Assembly: GCA_024138025.1 (NCBI GenBank)
Contig: JAMXBD010000065.1
Span: 1,599,501-1,663,500 of the forward strand
Reading direction: 5' to 3'
Length of the DNA stretch: 64,000 bases
Source: Combretum micranthum
Lineage: Eukaryota; Streptophyta; Magnoliopsida; Myrtales; Combretaceae
Shown in pieces: positions 46,505 to 56,441 of the stretch. How positions within the stretch are numbered: position 1 is the first letter of the stretch; each line of letters opens with the position of its first letter. A program made the translations under genes and the position numbers. The notes beneath the pieces were generated by a model that saw nothing but the letters and a program-made list of their open reading frames with translations, was not told where the DNA came from and made no database searches.

Positions 46505-47074
46505 ATAGAAATAGTCTTAAAGTATCACTTAATAATTTTTTTTTCTACATTTTGTAGTGGACATATATTTATGGTAATGTGTGCAAGCAATTTTAGTGAG
46601 TATAAAAGGTTATTTAAGTTTGTCACACCTTAAAATGTTCAATATAGACCTAAGACTTGGGCACGTGGTTGCAAAACATCTTTAATAGAAGAGGGTTTTA
46701 CATCCTATATAATTTTTTTAATGTTTTTCGTAGAATTAATCAAGCCTTTTAGTTTTTTGAATGGAACATTTAAGTTAATTATATTTGTATATTTTACCAA
46801 ACAAGTCTACATTATGCCATAAGTGGTGAGAGATACAAATTAAGGATCTTGCATGCTATAAAAAGACATAGATAGATGACTCAAATGAATTTTTCGTAAC
46901 ATATAAAGTTTAATCAAATTTTGATACAACCATAGGGGATTTAAACCTTACTCAATGATAACTTAAATAAATTCTTATTCAAATACAAAGACACTCAGTG
47001 AATTTATACCTCTCAGTGATGATTCATCAAATGTCACAATTTGATTGTGATAAAAAGAAAAGAAAAAAAAAAAG

Positions 47075-47360
47075 AGTGAATGTTGCCTTTGGTATCTAAA
47101 CCTATTTTATAACTAATTGAAGTTCAAAAGCGTTAGTTTATTAACTACATGCTTTTTGTGATAATTAATAGTACCTATATTAGATAGTTAATTATAAAAT
47201 TAGACAAAATCTAGGTAGTTAACAGTAAAACTAGACGAAGTTCAAGTATCAAAATGTAAAAATTGATAAAGTTGAGATATCAAAATTGACTCTTTCAAAC
47301 TTTAAATAGTTAAGTCCAAAGTTTCGTAAACTTGAGGTACTAAATATCACATTTTTCACT
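47075..47360. mobile_element. Mutator-like MITE, diverged
   Basis: The left AGTGAATGTTGCCTTTGGTA and the right reversed AGTGAAAAATGTGATATTTAG are inverted, and the arms share TAACTATYTAAAGTTTGAAA-like words with 19855-20153. No clean target duplication. Confidence 0.55.
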
Positions 47361-47690
47361 ATGAAATGATAATAGCCAAGATGAGCAGATACATGACAAT
47401 TTTTTGATACAATTTTCGGATTGACTCTTATTGGGTGTATTATTAAGTACGATAATTCAACATCCATAATAATCATGGAATCTATATTCCAAGATATACA
47501 TGGAATTGTATCTAAGGTAGCATGTATCCTTCCTGTAAGAATCCTTCACTAATAATAATTGTAGGGTTAGGATGGGGGTGGGGGAAGGAGGGAAAAAAAA
47601 AAGAAAAAGAAAAGGATAATCATATAGACTACGCCCATCATCCATAAGTACATTTCCACCTCTCTCTATTTCATTTGCTTGTTTCTATTT

Positions 47691-47872
47691 TAGCTTTTCT
47701 TATCTCATTTCATTGGATGTCTTGTCATTTCTTTTAATGTGATTTTTCTTCATATCATGTTATAAGATGTTAGATCAATTTTTAGCTTTTCTTATCTCAT
47801 TTCATTGGATATCTTGTCATTTCTTATGATGTGATTCTTGTTTATATCATGTTATAAGATGTTAGACTAGTT
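47691..47872. repeat. 92-bp tandem duplication
   Basis: Two consecutive copies, each beginning TAGCTTTTCTTATCTCATTT and ending near CATGTTATAAGATGTTAGA, with about six differences. Confidence 0.9.
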
Positions 47873-48730
47873 TTAATGCTAAGAACCTTATGGGGTTTCT
47901 TAGTTTGCCACATCACCATATTGAGTAAATGTCCATCTTAAGAACTTCTTCATTTTACTCCTAAGGATCTTTTAATAGGATTCCTTAGCATTTTTTTATG
48001 TTTTTATATGTCTAGCACTATAATTACTTTTCCAATATCTTTTCCAACTAGTTTTAATGTAAATAAAAAAAATGCTAAATAAGTTTGCAATATAAATATT
48101 ACATATATATAATTTATTGTCATAGAAAACATAATTAATAAATATATCAATTTCTCCAAAAATTTTGTAAAAAAGAAAAAACAAAAGCAATTTTTTTCAT
48201 TTAAAATTGATACAATTATTTTTTCATTTATTCAGGAAAAGAATTGAAAATTTTAGGCGGTTGTTTTTATTTTACCGTTGCCACGCTTTTGTTTTTCCAA
48301 TTTCTGTTTTCAAATTTGAACTGTCATAGCATTTTAAATATATAAAATATTAAGAAGTGACTTAGGGTCTGAGTTCCTTGTAAGCGGAACGGAGCCAACA
48401 AAAAAACTTTGCTTGATCGGCAAAGAAACGGAGCACTCGGCCCCTCACCTTGAAAGATCGTATCAAGGACCGAATTTTAAAGTTGGTCTTGCAAGAGATA
48501 GGATTTGCAATGTCACTTTTTCCCTAAATTCATGCAGATTGCCTTATAACATTTGAATCAATAAAAGGCATTTGCAGATTCATTTAATACACATTCTAAG
48601 ATGGTTGATGATGTTACAGCTACAATTCAAATTTTAAAATCAATACCTACAGCATAAGGTCAAACAAGATTTATATATTATTAGCCCTATGCTAGCTTCA
48701 TAATACCTAATATCAACCCATGTGGTCTCC

Positions 48731-48907
48731 TCGTTTGATTTGTTAAATTTTTATCTGCATCAATTTAATATCGATTCGATATTTGTTTAATATCAGTTTG
48801 ATTTAGTCAGTTTATGAATAAAACTGTCGATTTTCATATGTATCATATTTGTATCGATTCAGTATCTATTCAACATCAAAATAATGCTAAAACGACAAAC
48901 CAAACAA
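48731..48907. mobile_element. Small inverted-repeat element
   Basis: 177 bp. The left TCGTTTGATTTGTTAAATTT and the right reversed TTGTTTGGTTTGTCGTTTT are inverted. The interior has TATCGATTCGATAT and ATCAGTTTGATT words similar to 8538-8760. The target duplication is unresolved. Confidence 0.45.
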
Positions 48908-49572
48908 GAATATCATAAGTAGACAGCTTCCTAAGGGCTGAGCTCAGCCGTAGCATAATTACAAATCCCACAACTTGCAGCAACCATCCAAAGAAGACTA
49001 GACTAAGTTTTACAGCTTTCCAAACAGGTTACAATCAGCTAACCCATGTTTATCTTTAATTGACAATATGATGTAACCAACGTAGTAATCACAGCGGTAC
49101 GACGATTCACTCAAAAAAAAAAAAAGGGATTTTGTTGAATAAATCATCCTCCAATCAAGTCAGCTTTATTATAAAAATTTAAGATGATAAATCCATGGAC
49201 CAATTAAAACATGTATATATCTCAACCAAGCAATCCTTGTCACAGAAGTCATGATTCATCACAACTATTGCAGATTTCCTCATCAGATTACAAATTAATT
49301 TTATTTGTAACCCAAAAATAGCCAAAACTTACAGCAGCGATAAGAGAGGACTATGAATTTACACAAAAATCACTAATTTCATCTAAACTCTGAAAGTACA
49401 CACACTAAAAAGTGCAACAGCGTGAGACATCTTGTCTGTTCTTTTGAGTTGTGCTTCTTGTTAAAAAAGGGAAGGTAAAAAACAAAACACTGAAAAGCTG
49501 TTGCAGAGACATCTTTTTCCTTAGTACTTTTTTCAGCAAAAATTAAGGATGATTCAGAGAGTTTGGTTACTA

Positions 49573-50448
49573 TCATCTGTGAGCAGTAACCAGGGTCTCA
49601 ATGAACCTCAACCCATCAAACCTTGGAGCAAATTTGTCCGTTGATGAACCAGATTTCTGTGTGGTGGAGTTTTCTTGACATCTGCTTTGTTCATCCACCT
49701 AAAAAAACCCAAAAAAAATTAAAAATAAATAAATAAATAAAGGTCCCTACCTCTTATAAAAGTATAAATACGGGGCCGTAGAACATCCAATACTAGTCAA
49801 TACTTTAATAATTAGAATAAATATATAAAAAATGTATAAATGTTTTTTCTTTTCATGTTTAAGCACTGATTAATGAAACGAAAATTAAACTTAAGAATGC
49901 AAATAAATCAAACCCAAAACGGCAAAATTTCCCCAACAAAAACAGAAGGCAAAGAAGGTTTTCTCTTTCCAAAAATTTCTTTTCCTATAAAAGAAAGGGC
50001 AAAAAAATTACTTAAAGTTGTGGTCTTTGAATAGGATTTTCGTTTAAATCAAAGGGTAAGCTTTCTCAAGCAAACAAGAGAAAGAAAGGAAATGGGTCTT
50101 TCGTTTCAATACATGGATCCCTAGAAAAGAAATCAAAGACACAAAATCTCCTTAAAGATTCAATTTTTGGATGGTATATAATTAACTCAAAAACCCAAAA
50201 AAAAAAAAGGAAATGGAAAAGACTTGCTCAAATGGGACCAAACTTGGTCAAAATGACCCAAAATCGAATCTTTTTCGCTTTAGCACCAAGAAATTAGTAC
50301 TTCAAGACACAGAATTGAGAACCCAAATACCCACCTGGCGAGAAATTTGGAAATTAGTATTGCAGTTGATATTTGAGGAATTGGATGCAGACATAGCAGA
50401 AGCAGAAGCAGCAGCAACTGAGGCTGCAAAAAATCCGGACTTTTTCAT
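49573..50448 (-). CDS. Small conserved-type plant protein, 79 residues, two exons
   Basis: Exon 1 (50335-50448) encodes 38 residues, starting MKKSGFFAASVAAASASAMS, and ends at CAG before GTGGGT. Exon 2 (49573-49698) follows a pyrimidine-rich acceptor (TTTTTTTAG) in the same phase and encodes 41 residues ending APRFDGLRFIETLVTAHR. The N-terminus is Ala/Ser-rich with a hydrophobic start; the middle is Ser/Thr/Asn-rich and likely disordered. From memory, the charged FDGLRFIETL tail recurs in short uncharacterised plant proteins, but I know no function. Support comes from phase-compatible splice sites, a TATA box about 120 bp upstream and a composition unlike the spacers. The plus-strand frame across exon 1 is its shadow. 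Confidence 0.8.
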
Positions 50449-50570
50449 CGTTTTGGTGATGGGAGGTCTAAGAAAAAGATTCAGGGTCTTTTTGTTCTGT
50501 TTTTGGTGGATTTTCCGGGCAAATTGATGGTGTAGAGAGGATTTGGGGGAGAGCAGAGAGGCTGGAGACT

Positions 50571-50578
50571 TATTTATA
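50571..50578 (-). promoter_or_regulatory. TATA box of the small two-exon gene
   Basis: On the minus strand this reads TATAAATA, about 123 bp upstream of the ATG at 50448. A CT-rich leader (GCCTCTCTGCTCTCCCCC) follows, the usual layout of a plant core promoter. Confidence 0.7.
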
Positions 50579-50977
50579 ACGGACGCCTGGGTAACAGGTA
50601 ATTCGAAATCTCACGCGGCAATTATGCCATTGCTGGCCCTTCTATGTAATTTACCAATTAGACCCTGTAAGTTTTCATTTTCATTTTTGTTTTTTTTTTT
50701 TCAAAGTTTTGAGCATTTATACCCTGGCCGTTTACTTAAAAAGAAATAGGTTACAAACTAGCTGAGTTTCTATAAACTATCCAAGCTCGGTGCACTTCAG
50801 TCTTGTCTCTGATTTGATGAGTAAACAAGTCGAGCTTACTTTAAAATAAAGTTTGTTAATTTAAATAAGCTAAGCTCAAGTTTTGATTCAAGCTTGTGAG
50901 CCTATTCATGAACAAACTTGTTTAGGCTCGTGGATAAATTAGCAAGTAGGCTTGGTAATAGTTTGTTAGTAAATTTA

Positions 50978-51380
50978 TGATGCAACATAAGCGTTCATTC
51001 AATGAATTGCAAGAATAGCAAATCTTTCAAAGAGAAAAAGTTCTCTAGAATTAGGATTTTAATTGATAAAATAAGAGTTGTTCATAACAAAAATCTAAAA
51101 GACTATTTATAGTCTCAAAAAAAAAAAAAAAAAAGAAAAGCCAAATAAAGTAAGAAATTCAAAAAACTAAAGCTGGATGAAAAGCTACCAGCTTTCATAG
51201 AAGAAGGTCGGTGGCCTTTAATTAGTTTCCTTCAGCGTACAACATAAGTTAGCCAAAGGTCGGCGGCTTTAAAGCTAAGGCCAATGGTTGTGAAGATCAA
51301 GGCTAGCGGCTCAATGCTAGCTTACGTTTGCCTTCTGCTCCTTCTTTGATTTCTCCTTCTTGCTCAAATACTCATTCGCA
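50978..51380 (-). repeat. 3' LTR of the gypsy element (403 bp)
   Basis: Homologous to 55702-56057 but longer: about 45 bp around 51263-51320 (containing AAGGCCAATGGTTGTGAAGA) has no counterpart in the other LTR. Ends are TGCGAATGAG...TCA on the minus strand. Confidence 0.9.
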
Positions 51381-51499
51381 ATCTCGTCCGCATCAGTCTC
51401 CTTCACTTGGGAAAAACTTGTCCTCAAGTGTTGGTGAAGATTCGGATAGAGTGGACCTCATAATCATGGAACAAAGATTAATCTGCTACATTAAACGTT

Positions 51500-52520
51500 T
51501 TGGAGATACCCATACTTTCCGGTAAGTCCACCACATAGGCATTGTCATTTATGCGTTGAAGCACTGCATAAGGACTATATTTCTTTAGCTGAAGTTTGTT
51601 GTTGGTGCCAACTGGGAATCTTTCCTTGCGCAAGAAAACCAAACCCGATCACCAACCTAAAACATCTCACGCCTCTTATGTTTATCAGCAGATTGCTTGT
51701 AGCGTTGATTGGCTTCTTCCAACCTTTGCTTCACCTCTTTCTGCACATCTAACACTTGCTCCACCATATGCTTGGCTGGAATATTAACACTTTCTCCCTT
51801 AGGGAGCTTAAATAAATCAAGAGTATGCTGTGATAACTTAGTGTAGACGACTGAGAAAGACGACTGTCCAATTACACTGTGAATAACACTATTGTAAGCG
51901 AACTCAGCCTGTGAAAGGATGGTGTCACATTGCTTCGGTCTATCACCACAAAGACTTTGAATCAGATTTCCTAAAGTTCGGTTGACCGCCTCTGTCTGAC
52001 CATCAGTTTGTGGATGGGCTATACTGCTAAACTGCAAAGAAGAATCAAATAGCTTCCACAATATTCTCCATAAGTAACTCATGAACTTGTTATCGTGGTC
52101 TGAAGTGATGGTCTTAGGAACTTCATGCAAGCGAACAACTTCTTTGAAAAACAACCTAACTACACCAACTGTATCAATAGTTTTCTTACAAGGAATAAAA
52201 TGTGACATTTTGGAAAACCTATCAACAACCACAAAGACGGAATTAACTCCTCACTGTGTACATGGCAATCCCAACACAAAAATCTATGGACAAATCCTCC
52301 CATATATTTTTCGGAACCGGTAAATAGTCTAGTATTCTTGGACTGACCCTTTAACCTCTGACAAACATAGCACTTTTCTACAAATATGCTCACATCCTAG
52401 CTGAGCTGTGGCCAATAAAATCTCTCATTCACTGCTGCTAATGTCTTATCCACCCTAAATGACTAGATAACCCACCTCCATGCAGATCACTAATTACCTG
52501 CTCTCCCACAAAAGTTCTTG
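51500..52520 (-). pseudogene. Gypsy integrase
   Basis: The core is readable: [16 protein letters not shown], the second catalytic Asp in TSDHDNKF, and the third acidic residue in [20 protein letters not shown]-terminal part continues to [15 protein letters not shown] and, after a stop, a VGDRV-like segment. The upstream part (LSIDFC, with the first Asp, and the zinc-binding CxxC region) lies in another frame at about 52230-52400. Frameshifts and stops make it non-functional. Confidence 0.85.
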
Positions 52521-52720
52521 GTAGACACAATTGGTTCTCATGCATCAAGTAACCATCAGATAAGTAAAAACTCGAAATAGACTGATTATTTGATACCTAG
52601 TGCCATATTTAAGCAAAGTCCTTGTCATGCTCATCCTCATCTTTAAGCTGCTCAAAACCCAATATCTCCTGATTCAAGGTCAACAACAAAGAAGCTCGCT
52701 TACTCAAAGCATTTGCAACT

Positions 52721-53700
52721 TTATTTGAGTTCTAGATTTATGTCGTAATCTGAAGGAAATTTGTGTATAAATTGACACCATCTCACATGCATGTCACTGC
52801 TAATCCTCTTCTGGCTATTAAGGTACTTCAAGGCCTCATGATCTAAATAAAGCACAAATTCTTTGCCAATTAGATAGTGTTCCCAGGTTTTTAGAGCACG
52901 TACTACTGAGTAAAATTCCTTGTCATAAGTGTTCCACTTTCGCCTAGCATTACTAAGCTTCTGACTGAAAAATGCAATCGGCCTCTTTTCCTGGGAAAGA
53001 GCAGATCCTACATCTACCCCACTGACATCACAATCCACTTCAAATAACTTCTCAAAGTCGGGGAAGGCAAGTACTAGTGTTGTACTCAATTTCTCCTTCA
53101 AGACTGTAAAGCTAATGGCTGCCTCATTAGTCCACAGGAATTTCCCTTTCTTCAAACACTCTATCATGGGTGCAACAATAGTGCTGAAATTCCTAATAAA
53201 CCTGCAATAAAAAGTTGCTAAACCATGAAAAATTCGCAGCTCAGAGACATTCTTTGGAGTAGGACATTTACTGATTGGCTGATGCATTAGTCGTATGAAT
53301 GTGCTAGGGGCATTGGATAGACCAAATGGCATGATTAGCCATTCTTGCAATCCTTCCTTCGTCTTAAAGGTAGTCTTCTACTCATCCCCAGGTTGATCCT
53401 AATTTGATGGTATCCATTCTTCAGGTCGATCTTAGAAAACCATTTAGCCCCATGTAACCTATCAAGCATGTCATCTAGCCATGGTATGGGAAACTTATAT
53501 CCCACAGTAATTCAATTAATAGCCCTGCTATCAATGCACATTCTCCACCTCTCATCTTTCTTGGGTGTCAACAAAGCTGGAACTGCACAGGGACTCAAAC
53601 TCTCCTGAATCAACCCTTCCCCAATAGCTCCTCAACCTTCTCCTGAGAATTTTGCTCTCCTTCGAGTTCATCCTGTAATGAGGCAATTAGGGAGACAAGC
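52721..53700 (-). pseudogene. Gypsy reverse transcriptase (deleted) and RNase H
   Basis: Upstream, around 53380-53600, the RT fingers are readable ([30 protein letters not shown]) with shifts. The main frame then reads [20 protein letters not shown] and jumps at about 53271-53282 straight to [11 protein letters not shown]...FHGLATFY. The intervening segment, which in gypsy RTs holds the YxDD catalytic motif, is absent. RNase H follows: [38 protein letters not shown] and [10 protein letters not shown]. Confidence 0.88.
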
Positions 53701-53787
53701 TCTAGGCACAAGGTCTATATGGTGTTAGATGTCTCTTAATGGCGGTAATCCAGCTGGAATATCATCTAGCATCAATTCCTTGAATTC

Positions 53788-54700
53788 CTACAACAAAGGT
53801 TGAACTAATTTTGATTTCTCCTCCACTTGCAACTTAGCATCATTCACCAAGACTTGCTTTACAATCAAGGCATGCACTTGCCTAGTTTCTTTAATTTCGG
53901 CCCCAAAATCCTTCACCACAGACAGAAACATACTCTTATCTAGTAAAGCAGTCTTGTCTTTCAGTGGTAGCAAAGTATATTTCACTTCTTCCCTTTCCAA
54001 CTTGTACACATTACTTTTACCGGAATGTTGTGCATCTACATCATATTGCCAAAGCCAACCAAACAGGAGGTGATATACATCCATATCAATAACATCACAA
54101 TACACAACATCATGATACTTGCCTATAGAGAATGGAACCTTACAACACTCCATCACTTCAATTTTCCCAACAACTGACTTAATCCACCCCAGTGTATAAG
54201 GATTTGGATGCTTCTCCACAGGCAATTTCAGTTTTTGCACTGTCTTCTTCCTAGTATGTTCTCACAGCTATTGACAATTACTCTAAACACCTGCATCTAG
54301 TTTGAATAACTGGTAGTGTTGCATATGATCTTCACTCTTTGGAGTCAACATCAACCTCCGAACAACATGCACCCCTTCATCTTCTTCCTTATAGTCCTCC
54401 TCCTCATCTTCATCAGCTTCACGATAAATCCCCTCATCATCTTCTTCTCTTTCCATAATATCAATAGTCTCCCTCTCAAGACACTCATTAGATTTATGTC
54501 CTGGTTGACTACATCGGAAACACTTTCCAACGATCGGTTTCTCATAATAATTTTCTGCTTTCTTACGTTCTTTATCCCGTCCCACATTCATTAGACATTT
54601 TTCTACAGCCTTATCCTCTGAGGCTTGATTTTTAACACTATATCCACGATTCGTCTGCTCCTTTACCTCTTTATTTTTCTCCATTGACTAGGCAATGGAT
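53788..54700 (-). pseudogene. Gypsy zinc knuckle and protease region
   Basis: A zinc knuckle CFRCSQPGHKSNEC (CxxCxxxxHxxxxC, all four ligands kept) is followed by an acidic Glu/Asp-rich linker. The protease follows in pieces; its active-site region appears near LFKLDAGV just before a stop, and its C-terminal motif near CDVIDMDVYHLLFGWLWQYD. Two main frames (54684-54283, 54240-53788) are separated by a short broken segment. Confidence 0.8.
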
Positions 54701-54913
54701 CTATATCCCCCAAAATTCCTGTTTTCACGTTCTTGCTACATCAATTCAGCCTTCAATGCCAAATTTTTTGCCTTACTCAAAGTGCGAATAACTTGTACCC
54801 TAATTCAATCCCGCAAGGCTTGCCTCAACCCTTCTAAATATCAAGCCACCTGTTGGCCTTCAGATTCTAAAAGATTGTTGCATTCTGCTAACCTCAAGAA
54901 CTCAATAGTAAAT

Positions 54914-55684
54914 TCATGAATAGATTTGCTTCCTTGCTGGCATCTCTGATATTGCTGGGATAGAATCTATTCGTAATCTAACGGTAGGAATTCCATCTTC
55001 ATTGAATACTTCATCTGGTACCAAGTACAAACCAACCTTTTCCTTCTTGCTCCCTTCTATATTGGATCCGCTCCCACATTCAGAAGCTATTCCTTTTAAA
55101 TGATACACAAGCAACCTAACTCGTCTTTTCGAAGGAGTCTTAGCATAATCAAAGAATATATTGGCGTCATTTACCCAATCCAATAACTCTTCAATTCCTA
55201 GGTTCCCATTAAAGTACGGGATGTCAACCTTCAATCGAAAGTCTCCACCATCCCTATCATCATACCCATCTCTCCTATAGCCACCACATTGTTGATTGCG
55301 AAAATTCTTGGCATCTCTATCATTAAAATTGTTCCTTCATCGTCCACCACAAAGTGGGTTGCGAGCGAACCGAGGTGGTTCCATATCGCTTTCTTCAGAG
55401 TCCTCTTCATAGACATGTTGTCTTCATGTAGAAATCGATATGTCAATAGGTTCACCACGAGCTACATCAGGCCTTCTATTGTCATTCCTTCTCCTATTTG
55501 CATCAATCCCACAAACATCTAGACAATTCATAATCTCCTCAAAACATTCCTTGAAACACTGGAAAATGTGACTCATTTGTTGCTCTAAACGTTGCTCCAA
55601 TCGTTGCAACGCCTCGTCCCCCTGAGGGTCTCCACTCCCCTGAACACCATCACGAAGAGCACCGCTATCGCTGTCAGTAGCCAT
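54914..55684 (-). pseudogene. Gypsy gag
   Basis: Starts with MATDSDSGALRDGVQG at 55684, only a few bases past the primer-binding site. A Gln/Leu coiled segment (LQRLEQRLEQQ) follows, then an Arg/Asp/Gly-rich linker in shifted frames. The capsid signature VDIPYFNGNLGIEELLDWVN...FFDYAKTPSKRRVRLLVYHLKG is at 55234-55080. Downstream, gag is scrambled by stops and frameshifts. Confidence 0.85.
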
Positions 55685-55687
55685 CCC

Positions 55688-55699
55688 GCTTTGATACCA
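55688..55699 (-). promoter_or_regulatory. Initiator-Met primer-binding site of the gypsy element
   Basis: Two bases inside the 5' LTR the minus strand reads TGGTATCAAAGC, matching TGGTATCAGAGC (initiator Met-tRNA) at 11 of 12 positions. Confidence 0.85.
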
Positions 55700-55701
55700 C
55701 C

Positions 55702-56057
55702 TGACGCAGCGTAAGCGTTTAATCAAAGAATTGCAAGAATAACAAGTCTTTCAAAGAGAAAAAATTCTCTAGAATTAGGGTTTCAATTGATAAAATAAGA
55801 GTTGTTCATAACAAAAGACCTAAAAGACTATTGATATTCTCAAAAAAAAAAAGAAAGAAAAGACAAATAAACTAAGAAATTCGAAAAACTAAAGCTGGAT
55901 GAAAGCTGCCAGCTTTCATAGAAGAAGGTCGGCGACCTTTAATTATTTCCTTCGACCTACAACATAAGCCAGCCAAAGGCTGGCGGCTTAATGCCAGCCT
56001 ACGTCTGCCTTTCACTCCTTCTTCGGTTTCTCCTTTTTGCTCAAGTACTTATCCGCA
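55702..56057 (-). repeat. 5' LTR of the gypsy element (356 bp)
   Basis: Minus-strand TGCGGATAAG...CGTCA. Homologous to 50978-51380 except for the 45-bp difference and scattered substitutions. Confidence 0.9.
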
Positions 56058-56441
56058 TGAATTTGTAAGTATTATATTTATAATATATTGAATCATTAAT
56101 ATATAATTAAACAATAAAACTAATTTTTATTTAATATACATGTATATATATTTAGCTACCCTTACTTATAATTTTACGTTTAAAAAAATAAAATATAGGG
56201 AACTTAAATGAGTTGAACTCGAGCTTAAATTTTTGTTTCAATAAAAAACTCTATTCGACTCAAGTTTGATTTGTAAAGTAGTTGAGCTCAAGCTTGAAAT
56301 AAAGTTTGCTAAGCTAAATAAGCTGAGTTCAATCCTAGATTTTAGGCTCGATAAAAAGCTCAACTCAAGTTTCAGGTCTATAATTTTTAAATGAGATGAG
56401 CTTAAGCCTTCAAAAGTTTAGTCCAGCTTGTTTGTGACCTT

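Larger units (their letters stand above)
46513..49572. other. AT-rich spacer and 3' region of the small two-exon gene
   Basis: No gene supported. It includes the MITE at 47075, the 92-bp tandem duplication at 47691 and the inverted-repeat element at 48731. The last few hundred bases should be the 3' UTR of the minus-strand gene at 49573. A less AT-rich patch at 48370-48490 is unexplained. Confidence 0.35.
50978..56057 (-). mobile_element. Ty3/gypsy LTR retrotransposon with internal deletion
   Basis: Two homologous LTRs (50978-51380 and 55702-56057) enclose gag, protease, RT, RNase H and integrase, in the gypsy order, on the minus strand. A good primer-binding site follows the 5' LTR. Coding regions are cut by several stops and shifts, and the RT core is deleted. 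No clear target duplication: AATTT occurs near both ends (50972-50976 and 56060-56064) but not flush with the TG...CA termini. I do not assign a clade. Confidence 0.93.
50747..56441. mobile_element. Older hAT-like element split by the gypsy element (probable)
   Basis: The outer ends are inverted: left TAGGTTACAAACTAGCTGAG, right reversed AAGGTCACAAACAAGCTGGA. The two halves (50747-50977 and 56058-56441) share AGCTCAAG, AAGTTTGYTAA and AAATAAGCTRAG words and face each other as arms. The gypsy element sits between them. Flanking 8-bp similarity is weak (5 of 8). Confidence 0.5.

Noticed and set aside
50213..50527. 104-codon plus-strand frame
   Set aside because: It is the shadow of exon 1 of the minus-strand small gene, which has compatible splice sites and a TATA box.
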